DNA of 64,000 bases, taken from NCBI RefSeq assembly GCF_039634365.2, contig NZ_CP155079.2:3534001-3598000 (forward strand), given 5' to 3'. Under the pieces are notes generated by a model. That model was not told where the DNA came from. It searched no databases and saw only the letters and a list, made by a program, of their open reading frames with translations. The position numbers and the translations under genes were made by a program. Positions 27,536 through 35,637 of this stretch are shown here, piece after piece. Numbering within the stretch: position 1 is the stretch's first letter; each line of letters starts with the position of its first letter. Source of the DNA: Mucilaginibacter sp. PAMB04168 (GTDB lineage: Bacteria > Bacteroidota > Bacteroidia > Sphingobacteriales > Sphingobacteriaceae).

Positions 27536-27581
27536 ATTAATATTTTATTAATTATTAATTATCAACGGCTTGATATACTTG
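27536..27581 (+). promoter_or_regulatory. Phased ATTAA element and -7 box of the lipoprotein gene
   Basis: ATTAA at 27536-27540 and 27547-27551 (11 bp apart) is followed by TATACTTG (27574-27581), one mismatch from TAnnTTTG, which begins exactly 27 nt after the start of the second unit. A leader of about 165 nt separates it from the ATG at 27754. The 27346-27753 gap otherwise holds the divergent acetylesterase element only. Confidence 0.6.
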
Positions 27582-27753
27582 ATATACAATAGCGTGGGCA
27601 CTATCCCCTTACCATGCTATTGAATAACCAATTAAATCATATGATACACTATCGGTATCCTCCCTGACGGATTCAATAACCTCCTATGCCATGATTTCGC
27701 TCTGGAGACAGCAAATCCTTTATAAAATGACTTCCAATACCAATTAAATTATT

Positions 27754-29286
27754 ATGAAGAAGAATTATTTAATAGCCCTTGCGGCTGTAGCTTTCTGTGT
27801 CAGCTGTAAAAAGAAGGAAACAGCTGATGCCCCGCTGAACGATGTAAAGCTGGAAAACAACAACAAAATAACGGCTATACCTACGCAGTTTATAGGGTCG
27901 GTAGTAGGTTTTAATAACACGGTTAGGGCCGGCGGCGGGCCAAGCCCAAGTCCTGCAGGTAATACCATCTACAACCTGCCTTTATACAAATCATCAGCCC
28001 TGGAGGCTGACTGGTGGGACAACCTGGTTGAAGAATTTGCCTATAGCGGCATGGACTTTTTTGCAGCCAATTGCCGGGGGTATAGCCCAAATTCTCCAAA
28101 TGTTGACCATGGTGACCCACGCAAACTTACTAATCTGGTGGCGGCGATGGATCGCAGAGGTCTGGCCGGCAAGTTTAAAGTAGCCGTTTTCGATGACTGC
28201 CCATCATCATGGGGTGCCAACCGTAACGTCGATAATGGCTTGGGGTATCAGGCCACTAATCCCAAGTTTGATTGTTCACTGACAGCTAATTACCAATATA
28301 TCTGGGACTATAATATAAAAACTGCATTTCAAAACATCCCAGACGCTAAGCGTTTTAAATATAACGGCAGGCCGGTGGTTATATTTTGGTCGGTGACAAC
28401 CAACTGGGCGGTGAACTATGGCAACAGTAATCTCAAAAAGATCCTGCAGTACATCAGAACCCAGTTTAATGCTACCTTTGGTCAAAACCCCTATCTTATT
28501 GTAGATAAGTCATGGCTCGACCGGGACCCAACGGTAAACGACCCGGCAGTTATTGATGCCGTTCATAATTGGTTCAACATGGCTAACCCTTACACCAATT
28601 ATACTTTTAACAATGTAAAAGTTGGTGCCGGAGTTCCGGGATTTAGCGTGGTGCAGGGTTCGACCAATATGTTTATTGATGCGAATCATGGGCAAACACT
28701 CCTGAATTTACTTAATAATACCAAAGGCGCAGGCGCTGCATTAACCATTATTGAGGGATTCACCGATTGTGCCGAAAATGCGGCCGTCTTCCGCAGTAAA
28801 GATGCAACTTATTATGATTACCCAAACCAGCGTATAAATATCATCCGCAGGTATTCGAACGACCCATATCCGGCAATATTGAAAGTTGAGGCAGAGGGTT
28901 GCGATAGCTTTAATGATGTGACTACGGGAAACAGCGGAAATACCTACCGGGAGGGCAACATTGATATAGTAAAAACCAACGATAGCAATGGTGGATGGCA
29001 CGTAACTGCCGCTCAGGCAAACGAATGGATGGAATGGAAAGAACTTCCGCTTGTGGTAAATAACAAATTCCAGATTAGGTATTCGTCCAACCAGGCGGCA
29101 ACGGTTAAGTTTAGTGTTGATGGCGTTGACTTGGGAACAATCAACGTCCCTATCACCGGAAATGGTGTTTGGTCTACCCTGGATGCCGGTACCAAATCGT
29201 TCGCGTCCAATAGCCTGCATACAGTACGGCTTACTGTAGTTTCCGGCTCGTTAAGTATCAATTACTTTAACAGGCTGGCTATGTAG
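27754..29286 (+). CDS. DUF5010-like (GH71/GH99-related) lipoprotein with C-terminal carbohydrate-binding domain
   Basis: A 510-residue lipoprotein: the signal peptide ends in a lipobox (AFCVSC) followed by KKKE, so it is probably anchored at the cell surface or outer membrane. Residues about 50-370 resemble DUF5010, a TIM-barrel relative of GH71/GH99 (WWDNLVEEFAYSGMDFF, YNGRPVVIFWS, GAGVPGFS). Residues about 380-510 form a CBM6-like beta sandwich (EAEGCDSFNDV, WMEWKELPL). I see no DEVxEGT motif, so catalysis is uncertain; it may bind or cleave the polysaccharide at the cell surface. A strong hairpin follows. Confidence 0.7.
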   Translation: MKKNYLIALAAVAFCVSCKKKETADAPLNDVKLENNNKITAIPTQFIGSVVGFNNTVRAGGGPSPSPAGNTIYNLPLYKSSALEADWWDNLVEEFAYSGMDFFAANCRGYSPNSPNVDHGDPRKLTNLVAAMDRRGLAGKFKVAVFDDCPSSWGANRNVDNGLGYQATNPKFDCSLTANYQYIWDYNIKTAFQNIPDAKRFKYNGRPVVIFWSVTTNWAVNYGNSNLKKILQYIRTQFNATFGQNPYLIVDKSWLDRDPTVNDPAVIDAVHNWFNMANPYTNYTFNNVKVGAGVPGFSVVQGSTNMFIDANHGQTLLNLLNNTKGAGAALTIIEGFTDCAENAAVFRSKDATYYDYPNQRINIIRRYSNDPYPAILKVEAEGCDSFNDVTTGNSGNTYREGNIDIVKTNDSNGGWHVTAAQANEWMEWKELPLVVNNKFQIRYSSNQAATVKFSVDGVDLGTINVPITGNGVWSTLDAGTKSFASNSLHTVRLTVVSGSLSINYFNRLAM

Positions 29287-29295
29287 CACGATTTA

Positions 29296-29342
29296 ACAAA
29301 TTACAAGCCGGTTAATCAGGGCTTTGCCGGCCTGTAATTTGT
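29296..29342 (+). terminator. Long hairpin after the lipoprotein gene
   Basis: A 16-bp stem with one mismatch (arms 29296-29311 and 29327-29342) encloses a 15-nt loop. The T-tract is weak, but the AT-rich outer arms would work in either direction. It marks the end of the polysaccharide locus. Confidence 0.65.
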
Positions 29343-29348
29343 TATATG

Positions 29349-29938
29349 ACCAGATTTGCTTGTCGACACCTTGCAGCGGCGGCCTCGTTAGCCGCTAGCC
29401 AAGCTTGGGTTTCTGCGCCTGTTTGCACATTTTCCGGTGCGTCTCGTCCGCCCATCTTGACGGCTACCCTGCCTGGTTTGATTGCATTGGAAAAGACATT
29501 TAGCCGATGCGGGCAACAGCAGTGCCAGGATCAGGTCATGCAATCTATAATAGGAATAAGCCGCGTAATCACACATCTACGCTTGTTTCAGATAGGGTTC
29601 TTCAGGTCGGGATCACTTTAGGTATGCAAGCCAGAGGTCATATAGATGAGTCTCTTTGGCGGATCGATCAGGCCGTTCCGGACATAAGGTACCAGGCTGT
29701 TCACGGCAAAGACCGATGGCAGGCCATCCGGTGTGTTACCGTCAGCTTTTCATTCTGCAATGACCGGCGGATCTGCGTTTAATATCGCTTCCGCGTTCGA
29801 AGTCGCCGTCATTGCCTCCCGGTCGCGCTTTCCATTGCAAGCATGCAGCACCACTTGGTGCACCTGCTCTATCAGTATTCTGGCTGCCATTTATCCTAAT
29901 CCATCGGCCAAGCCGGTATTGAATATTATGCGATAAAA
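29349..29938 (-). pseudogene. Decayed SDR-family oxidoreductase
   Basis: The minus strand here translates into collinear pieces of a short-chain dehydrogenase. Near the 5' end are NTGLADGLG (TGxxxGxG cofactor motif) and AARILIEQVHQVVLHA. In the middle are GLPSVFAVNSLVPYV and RLIYMTSGLH, where the SDR active-site serine lies. After a frame change come RLHDLILAL and then RVAVKMGGRDAPENVQ and QTGAETQAWLAANE. The frame is broken by several stops (after GLG, AE, HT and NPI), at least two frame changes, and a deletion of the segment between AEAILNADPP and TPDGLPS. No intact gene lies between 29343 and 30032. This is an old, non-functional gene. Confidence 0.75.
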
Positions 29939-30032
29939 AATTAACAAATTGCAAAGCTGGCAGTTCGCGTTTTCACATCTAAAATTCATGGCGAATTCAT
30001 AAACGTTTACCATCTTGCACCCTGATTAGCTT

Positions 30033-31133
30033 ATGAAAAAATATTCGTTTTTATCAGGCGGCATTGTTTTGGCCGCATTGGGTTTAGTTTCCTGGGGATT
30101 TAAAGGTCATCGTGCAGTCGCCACCATCGCGCAGCACCACATTACTTCTAACACCGCTTATACTGTTTCAGCTTACCTAAAAGGGGAACAAATGGATGAA
30201 GTTAGTACATGGGCCGATGAGAACCGTGATCCTAAGACCGCACCCTGGCATTATATTAATCTTCCGCTTGGTCTTTCCCGCAATGCCTTTGTCAAAGCGG
30301 TACAAGAAAGCGACAACAATGTGTATACCGCCATACTCAAAACTGAAGCGACGCTTAGAGATTTGAACGCATCTACGGAAGCCAAGAACGAGGCCTTAAA
30401 GTACCTGATCCACTTGGTTGGTGATGCCCATCAGCCCATGCACGTGAGCCGTAAAGAAGACAAAGGCGGCAATACGATCCAGCTGCGCTTTGACAATAAA
30501 GGCACCAACCTCCACAGCTTATGGGACAGTAAACTGATCGACCATGAGGGATTGAGCCAGGAAGATATTGTAAAGAACTATGATACCGCCACCCCAGCCG
30601 AGATTAAGAAGTGGGAAGCCGACAGCCCGATCGAATGGTTATGGGAAAGCTATCAGATTACCACCGAACTGTATGCGAATGCCAAACCGGGCCAAAACAT
30701 TGATGAGGTTTATTACCAGAAATATATAAGGGTGATCCGCAAGCGGATCGATCAGGCAGGTATCCGCCTGGCGGGAGAACTGAACCGGGTTCTGGCAGGT
30801 CAAAAAGTAACGGGTATTAAAGTCCCTACCCCCGCTCCCATCCCGGCGAGTGGTACAACTGTGGTCAAACTGGAAGAAATTAAAAATTATACAGGGAAGA
30901 TCGTGACAGTTAGCGGAAAAGCATTCAGCAGCCGGGACATCGGCAGTATGGTGCTGGTCAACCTCGGTGCAGCCTATCCCAACCAGTTACTGACGCTGGC
31001 CATGAAAGGCGAAGCCAAGTCGTTAGGCAGTAGTATTGAAGGCAAAGAAGTAACGATCACCGGGCAGGTCATCGACTATAAAGGCAAACCTGAAATTATC
31101 GTTACCGACCCGACATTACTGACTGTTAAATAA
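30033..31133 (+). CDS. S1/P1-type nuclease with extra C-terminal OB-like domain
   Basis: A 366-residue exported protein. After the signal peptide it begins WGFKGHRAVATIA, the conserved N-terminal Trp/His zinc site of S1/P1 nucleases. Further zinc-site signatures are HLVGDAHQPMHV, GGNTIQLRF and LHSLWDSKLID. These enzymes need three zinc ions and degrade single-stranded nucleic acid. The core ends near residue 265; the remaining 100 residues (LEEIKNYTGKIVTVSGKAFS to the end) look like an OB-fold domain, which is unusual for the family. It stands alone next to the SDR pseudogene at the edge of the repair module. Confidence 0.85.
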   Translation: MKKYSFLSGGIVLAALGLVSWGFKGHRAVATIAQHHITSNTAYTVSAYLKGEQMDEVSTWADENRDPKTAPWHYINLPLGLSRNAFVKAVQESDNNVYTAILKTEATLRDLNASTEAKNEALKYLIHLVGDAHQPMHVSRKEDKGGNTIQLRFDNKGTNLHSLWDSKLIDHEGLSQEDIVKNYDTATPAEIKKWEADSPIEWLWESYQITTELYANAKPGQNIDEVYYQKYIRVIRKRIDQAGIRLAGELNRVLAGQKVTGIKVPTPAPIPASGTTVVKLEEIKNYTGKIVTVSGKAFSSRDIGSMVLVNLGAAYPNQLLTLAMKGEAKSLGSSIEGKEVTITGQVIDYKGKPEIIVTDPTLLTVK

Positions 31134-31180
31134 CTAACTTAAACCAGCAAAACAGGCCTAATCCATTGAATTTAATTAAT

Positions 31181-31209
31181 AAGCTCCGGGCCAATCAACG
31201 CCCGGTAGC
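31181..31209. terminator. GC-rich hairpin downstream of the nuclease gene
   Basis: Arms AGCTCCGGG and CCCGG-T-AGCT form a 9-bp stem with one bulged base and a 10-nt loop. There is no clear T-run, so its role as a terminator between the convergent genes is uncertain. Confidence 0.35.
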
Positions 31210-31356
31210 TTCCTTACTCGCCATGCGCGAACCTATTTAATCAACCACTAATTCAGACCTAAGCAAAACCATGCCTGTGTGCCTCAAATCCAAAGGTGTT
31301 GCTTTCGTAACTTTGATCAATTGAAATAGTTAGTTGGTCGACAAGGTATGATGTTC

Positions 31357-31590
31357 CTAATTACCCGGTCCAAGATAAGGTGCCAGTTGATCGATTTTAG
31401 TGAAAGAACGGATACGCTCTAAACGGTTAGCATCCGCATCATAGTAAACTTCCACATAGAAGCTTTCCAGGCTGTAACACTGTATCCAAAGGCCGGCTTC
31501 CCTCCGGTCACCCAGAAAGGTCCCTTTCCAGACTGCTTCATACTGCTCAGCCTCGTTCATGGCCAGGAAATCATAATGGGTGATCATCAT
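31357..31590 (-). CDS. Hypothetical protein, 77 aa
   Basis: A small acidic protein beginning MMITHYDFLAMNEAEQYEAVW, with WIQCYSLESFYVEVYYD in the centre. It has no signal peptide, membrane segment or recognised domain. It lies 13 bp downstream of the AlkB-like gene on the same strand and is probably the last gene of the 32970-31357 operon, so a link to DNA damage handling is inferred from position only. Confidence 0.65.
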   Translation of the reverse strand: MMITHYDFLAMNEAEQYEAVWKGTFLGDRREAGLWIQCYSLESFYVEVYYDADANRLERIRSFTKIDQLAPYLGPGN

Positions 31591-31603
31591 TGCAAAATAG
31601 GGA

Positions 31604-32212
31604 TTATTTGACTACACGAAAAGTTAAGTTCACCCTTGGCCGCATTGGCCTCGTGGATTTAGCGATCCGGTGCTCCCAATTTTCCTGTAGTCCCGCTTTC
31701 ATCAACAAAAAGGAACCGTGTTCCAGTTTAACCGAATAGTGTTCTTTATGATCTTGTTTATTACGGATATCAAAATTACGTACCTGACCGAAGGAAACCG
31801 ATGCGATGACCGGGTTCCTGCCCAGTATCTCTTCTTTATCACTGTGCCAGGCGACAGAATCATTACCATCCCGGTAATAATTCAGCAGCACACTGTTGAA
31901 CTGAACACCAGCAAGCGGTTCAACCAGATCCTTAATCATCAGTAACTCCGGTGTCCAGGTCAAAGGTGTATTCTTTTTAAGGGACTGGTAATCATAAGCC
32001 TGCGGATCACCGTACCAAGCGGTAAGACGCGGGGTGACTACTTCTTTCGTGTACATGATCCGCGTCTGTTGCTGCCACGGCGTTTCTTTAATGAACCTTT
32101 CTAAAAGCTGCTGTCCGGTGAACTGCTCAATCAGCTTTGGAAAGTATTCCAGGTATTCTTTGGGCAGCCCTTTACTTTGACCGGCTTCTGCAAATAATGC
32201 CAGTTGTTCCAT
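31604..32212 (-). CDS. AlkB-like 2-oxoglutarate/Fe(II)-dependent dioxygenase
   Basis: A 202-residue protein of the AlkB/ALKBH2-3 type. It carries the iron ligands H123 and D125 (AWHSDKEE) and H181 (NWEHRI), the 2-oxoglutarate-binding arginine region RPRVNLTFR (about 191-199), NYYRDGNDS before the HxD motif, and SFGQVRNFDIR. Such enzymes repair N-alkylated bases in DNA or RNA by oxidative demethylation. It sits 3 bp downstream of the helix-hairpin-helix gene and is divergent from ImuA-ImuB-DnaE2, fitting a DNA-damage module. Confidence 0.9.
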   Translation of the reverse strand: MEQLALFAEAGQSKGLPKEYLEYFPKLIEQFTGQQLLERFIKETPWQQQTRIMYTKEVVTPRLTAWYGDPQAYDYQSLKKNTPLTWTPELLMIKDLVEPLAGVQFNSVLLNYYRDGNDSVAWHSDKEEILGRNPVIASVSFGQVRNFDIRNKQDHKEHYSVKLEHGSFLLMKAGLQENWEHRIAKSTRPMRPRVNLTFRVVK

Positions 32213-32215
32213 CGT

Positions 32216-32710
32216 TTATCCTTTCAAATGTGCTTTGGCCTTCGGATATTTCTCCGTTTCATACCAGGCGGTTACCGGCCGGTCTGGCAGAAAGCCGAAC
32301 TCTGCGCGGTAAGCTTTACGCTCCTTCGTGAAATCCCACCAGTGTTTGGTATCATCCCGATGCTCAATATAGTGGACCAGCAGCCGGTAAGAATCTTCCA
32401 CGCAAGGATCTGCCCAGCAACCGCAGTGTTTTTCATAGGCGTCAAATAATTCAACAGCACTCTTGCCTTTCATTTGATCCAGTGAGAAATATCCCTGGTC
32501 GATCAGCTCCTTCGCAAAACCGATCCCAAGTGACGGGATACTTTGAAATTCAGCCAGTGCAACCAATTCCCTGGCCCGATCCGCTGAAGCGTTCAACAGG
32601 GACGCGATCTCATCGGGAGCATAGTCGCGTAATGCTTTCAGGCTTATTTTCCGTTCCCTCAGTTGTTGCTTTTCAACAGCGGTCAGCCCAAGTTCAATAT
32701 TCTTTTTCAT
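32216..32710 (-). CDS. Helix-hairpin-helix protein of the Cdd1 (pathogenicity locus) type
   Basis: A 164-residue protein. An N-terminal helix-hairpin-helix-like region (LKALRDYAPDEIASLL, FQSIPSLGIGFAKELIDQGY) resembles Cdd1-type proteins, in which it is expected to contact DNA. A conserved tail (HCGCWADPCVEDSYRLLVHY, KHWWDFTKERKAYRAEFG) completes the family pattern. Its biochemical role is not established. It overlaps the upstream gene by 4 bp and is followed 3 bp later by the AlkB-like gene. Confidence 0.72.
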   Translation of the reverse strand: MKKNIELGLTAVEKQQLRERKISLKALRDYAPDEIASLLNASADRARELVALAEFQSIPSLGIGFAKELIDQGYFSLDQMKGKSAVELFDAYEKHCGCWADPCVEDSYRLLVHYIEHRDDTKHWWDFTKERKAYRAEFGFLPDRPVTAWYETEKYPKAKAHLKG

Positions 32711-32970
32711 AAGATACTTCTGATCAGATCGTTCATTTCCTTGTGGCTGCCGCTGATAAACCCGGCTACTTCTTCCTGTTCCTTAATGTTCAGTGCTGTG
32801 CCAGCATAGATCCAGTTACCGTTGGCATCAAATAAAATGCGTCCTGCATTCCGCTCTTGTAAAGCGTCATAGAGCTGGTAACCCTCTCCGCAATCCGGAA
32901 AAATGTGGATCCATCTCTCTGCACTGGTTTTGAACGTTTCTGGCTTTTCCTGGAACAACTTGCTTTTCAT
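32707..32970 (-). CDS. Hypothetical protein, 87 aa
   Basis: First gene of the minus-strand repair operon; its stop overlaps the next ATG (4-bp overlap). The product contains WIHIFPDCGEGYQLYDALQERNAG and a short central GRILFDANGNWIYAG. No domain is recognised. It starts 44 bp from the CTAA-N5-TTAG palindrome that also serves the divergent ImuA operon, so both operons may answer to the same regulator. Confidence 0.65.
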   Translation of the reverse strand: MKSKLFQEKPETFKTSAERWIHIFPDCGEGYQLYDALQERNAGRILFDANGNWIYAGTALNIKEQEEVAGFISGSHKEMNDLIRSIL

Positions 32971-33013
32971 TAAAACAAATGTGGAGAAAAAAATGTAAAA
33001 AAGAGCATAATAT

Positions 33014-33038
33014 TGCTAAAAATATTAGCATAGATTTG
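33014..33038 (+). promoter_or_regulatory. Palindromic operator TGCTAA-N5-TTAGCA with -7 box, mutagenesis operon
   Basis: A 17-bp palindrome (33014-33030; six-base arms, five-base centre) is followed directly by TAGATTTG (33031-33038), an exact TAnnTTTG -7 box. A repressor bound here would block RNA polymerase. The same CTAA-N5-TTAG core abuts the -7 boxes at 40022-40045 and 43180-43201. Confidence 0.7.
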
Positions 33039-33060
33039 TAGTTCCAAAAATCTGACAGCC

Positions 33061-33405
33061 ATGGTACCATTTAATTTAGAATTCGAGTTTGAGGAGGGTC
33101 ATGTGGCCGGCACTGCCGAACAACTGGATCAACTCACTGATACAGTAGGCTTTATGCGTTATCAAGTAACTGCCGGTGAACGGCGGTCGGTCATTTGTAT
33201 AAACATGGAAGAGGAGTCGCCGACGCCTGTGGCTTCACGGGATGCAGAAAATCATTATGAAGCTGTCCATTATCCGGAACAGTTGTCCAGTTTCAGTGAA
33301 GACGAGGTTTTCACTCCCGAAGAAGTCAGCATGATCGCTGCGGAGATTAAAGTATACAACCAGACCCGCAGCCCGAAATTCGACCAGATGCACCTCGACT
33401 TTTAA
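33061..33405 (+). CDS. Hypothetical protein preceding ImuA
   Basis: A 114-residue acidic protein with no recognised domain and no membrane segment. Its position, 22 bp after a clear -7 box and 2 bp before imuA, makes it the first gene of the ImuA-ImuB-DnaE2 operon. It lacks a helix-turn-helix or S24/LexA peptidase signature, so it does not look like the missing regulator. Role unknown. Confidence 0.7.
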   Translation: MVPFNLEFEFEEGHVAGTAEQLDQLTDTVGFMRYQVTAGERRSVICINMEEESPTPVASRDAENHYEAVHYPEQLSSFSEDEVFTPEEVSMIAAEIKVYNQTRSPKFDQMHLDF

Positions 33406-33407
33406 GA

Positions 33408-34142
33408 ATGGCAACAATGAAAGCAACCAAAGAAGAGATTGTCAGCAAACTCCGGCAGGATATGCTCCGCTGGGAAGGTTTCCGCCCTCCTAAACCCGGC
33501 GCTAACAACGATCTGGGGCTGGGACCGGTAGCTGCCTCTTTTCCCGATGGCGTATTCCCGACAGGTGCCATTCATGAGTTTATCAGCTGTAGACCGGAAG
33601 ATACCGCAGCTACGGGCGGCTTTATCGCGGGGCTGGTTCAAAAGCTATTGCTAAGCGGAGGAGCCTGTTTATGGATCAGTTATACGCGGCGGATTTATCC
33701 GCCTGCGCTCAAACTGTTTGGTGTTGATCCGGACCGGGTGATCTTTATCGATGTGCCTTTGCAGAAAGATGTGCTTTGGGTGACCGAGGAGGCCTTGAAA
33801 TGCGAGGGTGTTGCCACCGTGATCTGTGAGAGCAAAGACCTAAGCTTTACGGAATCACAGCGTTTGCAACTGGCGGTAGAGAAAAGTCATGTGACCGGGT
33901 TTGTGCTACGAAAGGATGTTAAAAAAGTGAACACGACCGCCTGCGTAACACGCTGGCAGATCAGCCCGGTGCGCAGCCAGCTCAGATCCGGCATGCCCGG
34001 TGTCGGCCATCCGCGCTGGCAGGTTGAATTGCTTAAAGTCAGGAACGGCAAACCCGGGAACTGGATCATTGAGTGGAAAAAGCTTAGTTTCCGAACTGTC
34101 ATTATACCTGAACTAACCGAAGCATCCCGCCGTTATGCCTAA
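33408..34142 (+). CDS. imuA: ImuA-like RecA-related mutagenesis protein
   Basis: A 244-residue protein of the ImuA/SulA-like RecA-superfamily type. It has the PDGVFPTGAIHEFI entry, a strand at CLWISYTRRIYPPALKLFG, DPDRVIFIDVPLQKDVLWVTEEAL and the conserved end VRNGKPGNWIIEW. A standard Walker A motif is not visible, as in ImuA generally. With ImuB and DnaE2 it forms a damage-induced mutagenic translesion synthesis complex. It overlaps ImuB by 8 bp and is the second gene of the operon. Confidence 0.88.
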   Translation: MATMKATKEEIVSKLRQDMLRWEGFRPPKPGANNDLGLGPVAASFPDGVFPTGAIHEFISCRPEDTAATGGFIAGLVQKLLLSGGACLWISYTRRIYPPALKLFGVDPDRVIFIDVPLQKDVLWVTEEALKCEGVATVICESKDLSFTESQRLQLAVEKSHVTGFVLRKDVKKVNTTACVTRWQISPVRSQLRSGMPGVGHPRWQVELLKVRNGKPGNWIIEWKKLSFRTVIIPELTEASRRYA

Positions 34143-35637
34143 GCGTTTTGCATCCATATGGTTCCGCCGTTTGCTCACAGACCAGAAGGCAATCCGCCAG
34201 CCTGAACTGAAAGGGAAAGCGTACGTCTTTGCCGAACCGGATCACGGAAGGATGCTCATCACCGCATTAACAGATGAAGCCCGCAAATACGGGGTTACCG
34301 AAGGCATGACCGTTGCGGACGCAAGGGTGATTGCGCCAGACCTGCTGGTCTTCGAAGGAAAACCGGGACGGAATCTAAAGTTGCTGACCGGCCTTGCGGA
34401 ATGGTGCCTGCGCTATACACCGCTCGTCCAGCTTGATCCTCCTGACGGCTTACTGCTAGATGTGACAGGCTGTACCCATTTGAAAGGAGGCGAAAAAGCC
34501 TATTTACAGGAGATCGTATCGCGGTTAAAAACGGCAGGTTACGACATTCGGCCGGCTATTGCGGATACTATAGGTGCGGCCTGGGGCGTCGCCCGCTGTG
34601 CGACCTCCGGTCTCATCGTTGGGGAAGGTGCACATCGGAATGCGCTAATGCCTTTGCCGCCTTATGCGCTCCGGTTGCCCGCTGACCTGCTGATCAAGTT
34701 ACGCAACTTGGGGCTGCACCAGATCAGCAGTTTCATCTATATGCCTGATTCCATACTGCGGCGGCGCTTCGGAAAGAATATGATATTACGTTTACATCAG
34801 GCACTCGGTCAGGAAACGGAACATTTGTTCCCGCTCAAAGAACCTGTTCCCTATACAGAACAGCTTCCTTGCCTCGAACCCATCAAAACAAGACCGGCGA
34901 TCGAGATTGCCCTGAATGATTTGCTCGAAAGATTATGTAAGCGCCTTTACGGTGAGGGCCTGGGGCTTCGGTCCGCTATGTTGACCTGGTACCGGATTGA
35001 CGGAAAGAACGGGAATATTAAAATCGGGACCAATCATGCCAGTAACCGCGTCCAGCACCTGTTCAAATTATTTTCTATCAAGCTGGATACGATCGCCCCG
35101 GGGATGGGTATTGAAATGTTTATTTTGGATGCGCTTAAAACCGAGTCCGTCAGCGACAGGCAAAGTGAGATCTGGTCTTCGAAGGGCGGAGCGGACAGTG
35201 AAGAAGTGGCTGAACTACTCGACCGGGTTGCCGGACGGATTGGCAGTGCATCTATCCAGCGGTATCTGCCCGGTGAACATTACTGGCCGGAACGCACACC
35301 GAAACCTGATCCGGATATTGAAAAAGCGCCGGAAAGCGAATGGCGCACGGATAAACCGCGCCCTATTCAAATACTCGATCATCCCGAACCGATCACCGCC
35401 ATGGCGCTGACTCCTGATTATCCGCCCAAACTCTTTATCTGGAAAGGTGAGCAGCATGTTATCGTCGGTGCGGATGGACCTGAGCGTATCGAACGAGAAT
35501 GGTGGATAGAGCCGGGTGAACATCGCGATTACTACATTGCTGAAGATGAAGCCGGACGCCGTTACTGGCTTTTCCGTTCCGGCCATTACGATGCGGAAAA
35601 TAACCAGCACTGGTATTTACATGGCTTTTTCGCATGA
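34135..35637 (+). CDS. imuB: ImuB, Y-family polymerase-like adaptor
   Basis: A 500-residue protein of the ImuB branch of the UmuC/DinB family. The palm region is recognisable (GMTVADARVIAPDL, GLLLDVTGCTHL). The N-terminal metal-binding aspartate is replaced (MPKRFASIWFRRLL), and the second acidic pair reads LDVTGC, so it is probably catalytically inactive, as known for ImuB. In studied systems ImuB bridges the sliding clamp, ImuA and DnaE2. The long C-terminal extension (from about residue 390) is typical. It overlaps the DnaE2 gene by 4 bp (ATGA). Confidence 0.88.
   Translation: MPKRFASIWFRRLLTDQKAIRQPELKGKAYVFAEPDHGRMLITALTDEARKYGVTEGMTVADARVIAPDLLVFEGKPGRNLKLLTGLAEWCLRYTPLVQLDPPDGLLLDVTGCTHLKGGEKAYLQEIVSRLKTAGYDIRPAIADTIGAAWGVARCATSGLIVGEGAHRNALMPLPPYALRLPADLLIKLRNLGLHQISSFIYMPDSILRRRFGKNMILRLHQALGQETEHLFPLKEPVPYTEQLPCLEPIKTRPAIEIALNDLLERLCKRLYGEGLGLRSAMLTWYRIDGKNGNIKIGTNHASNRVQHLFKLFSIKLDTIAPGMGIEMFILDALKTESVSDRQSEIWSSKGGADSEEVAELLDRVAGRIGSASIQRYLPGEHYWPERTPKPDPDIEKAPESEWRTDKPRPIQILDHPEPITAMALTPDYPPKLFIWKGEQHVIVGADGPERIEREWWIEPGEHRDYYIAEDEAGRRYWLFRSGHYDAENNQHWYLHGFFA

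Noticed and set aside
29346..29936. Plus-strand ORFs of up to 91 codons in the junction region
   Set aside because: They lie opposite the SDR pseudogene, whose protein similarity is on the minus strand.
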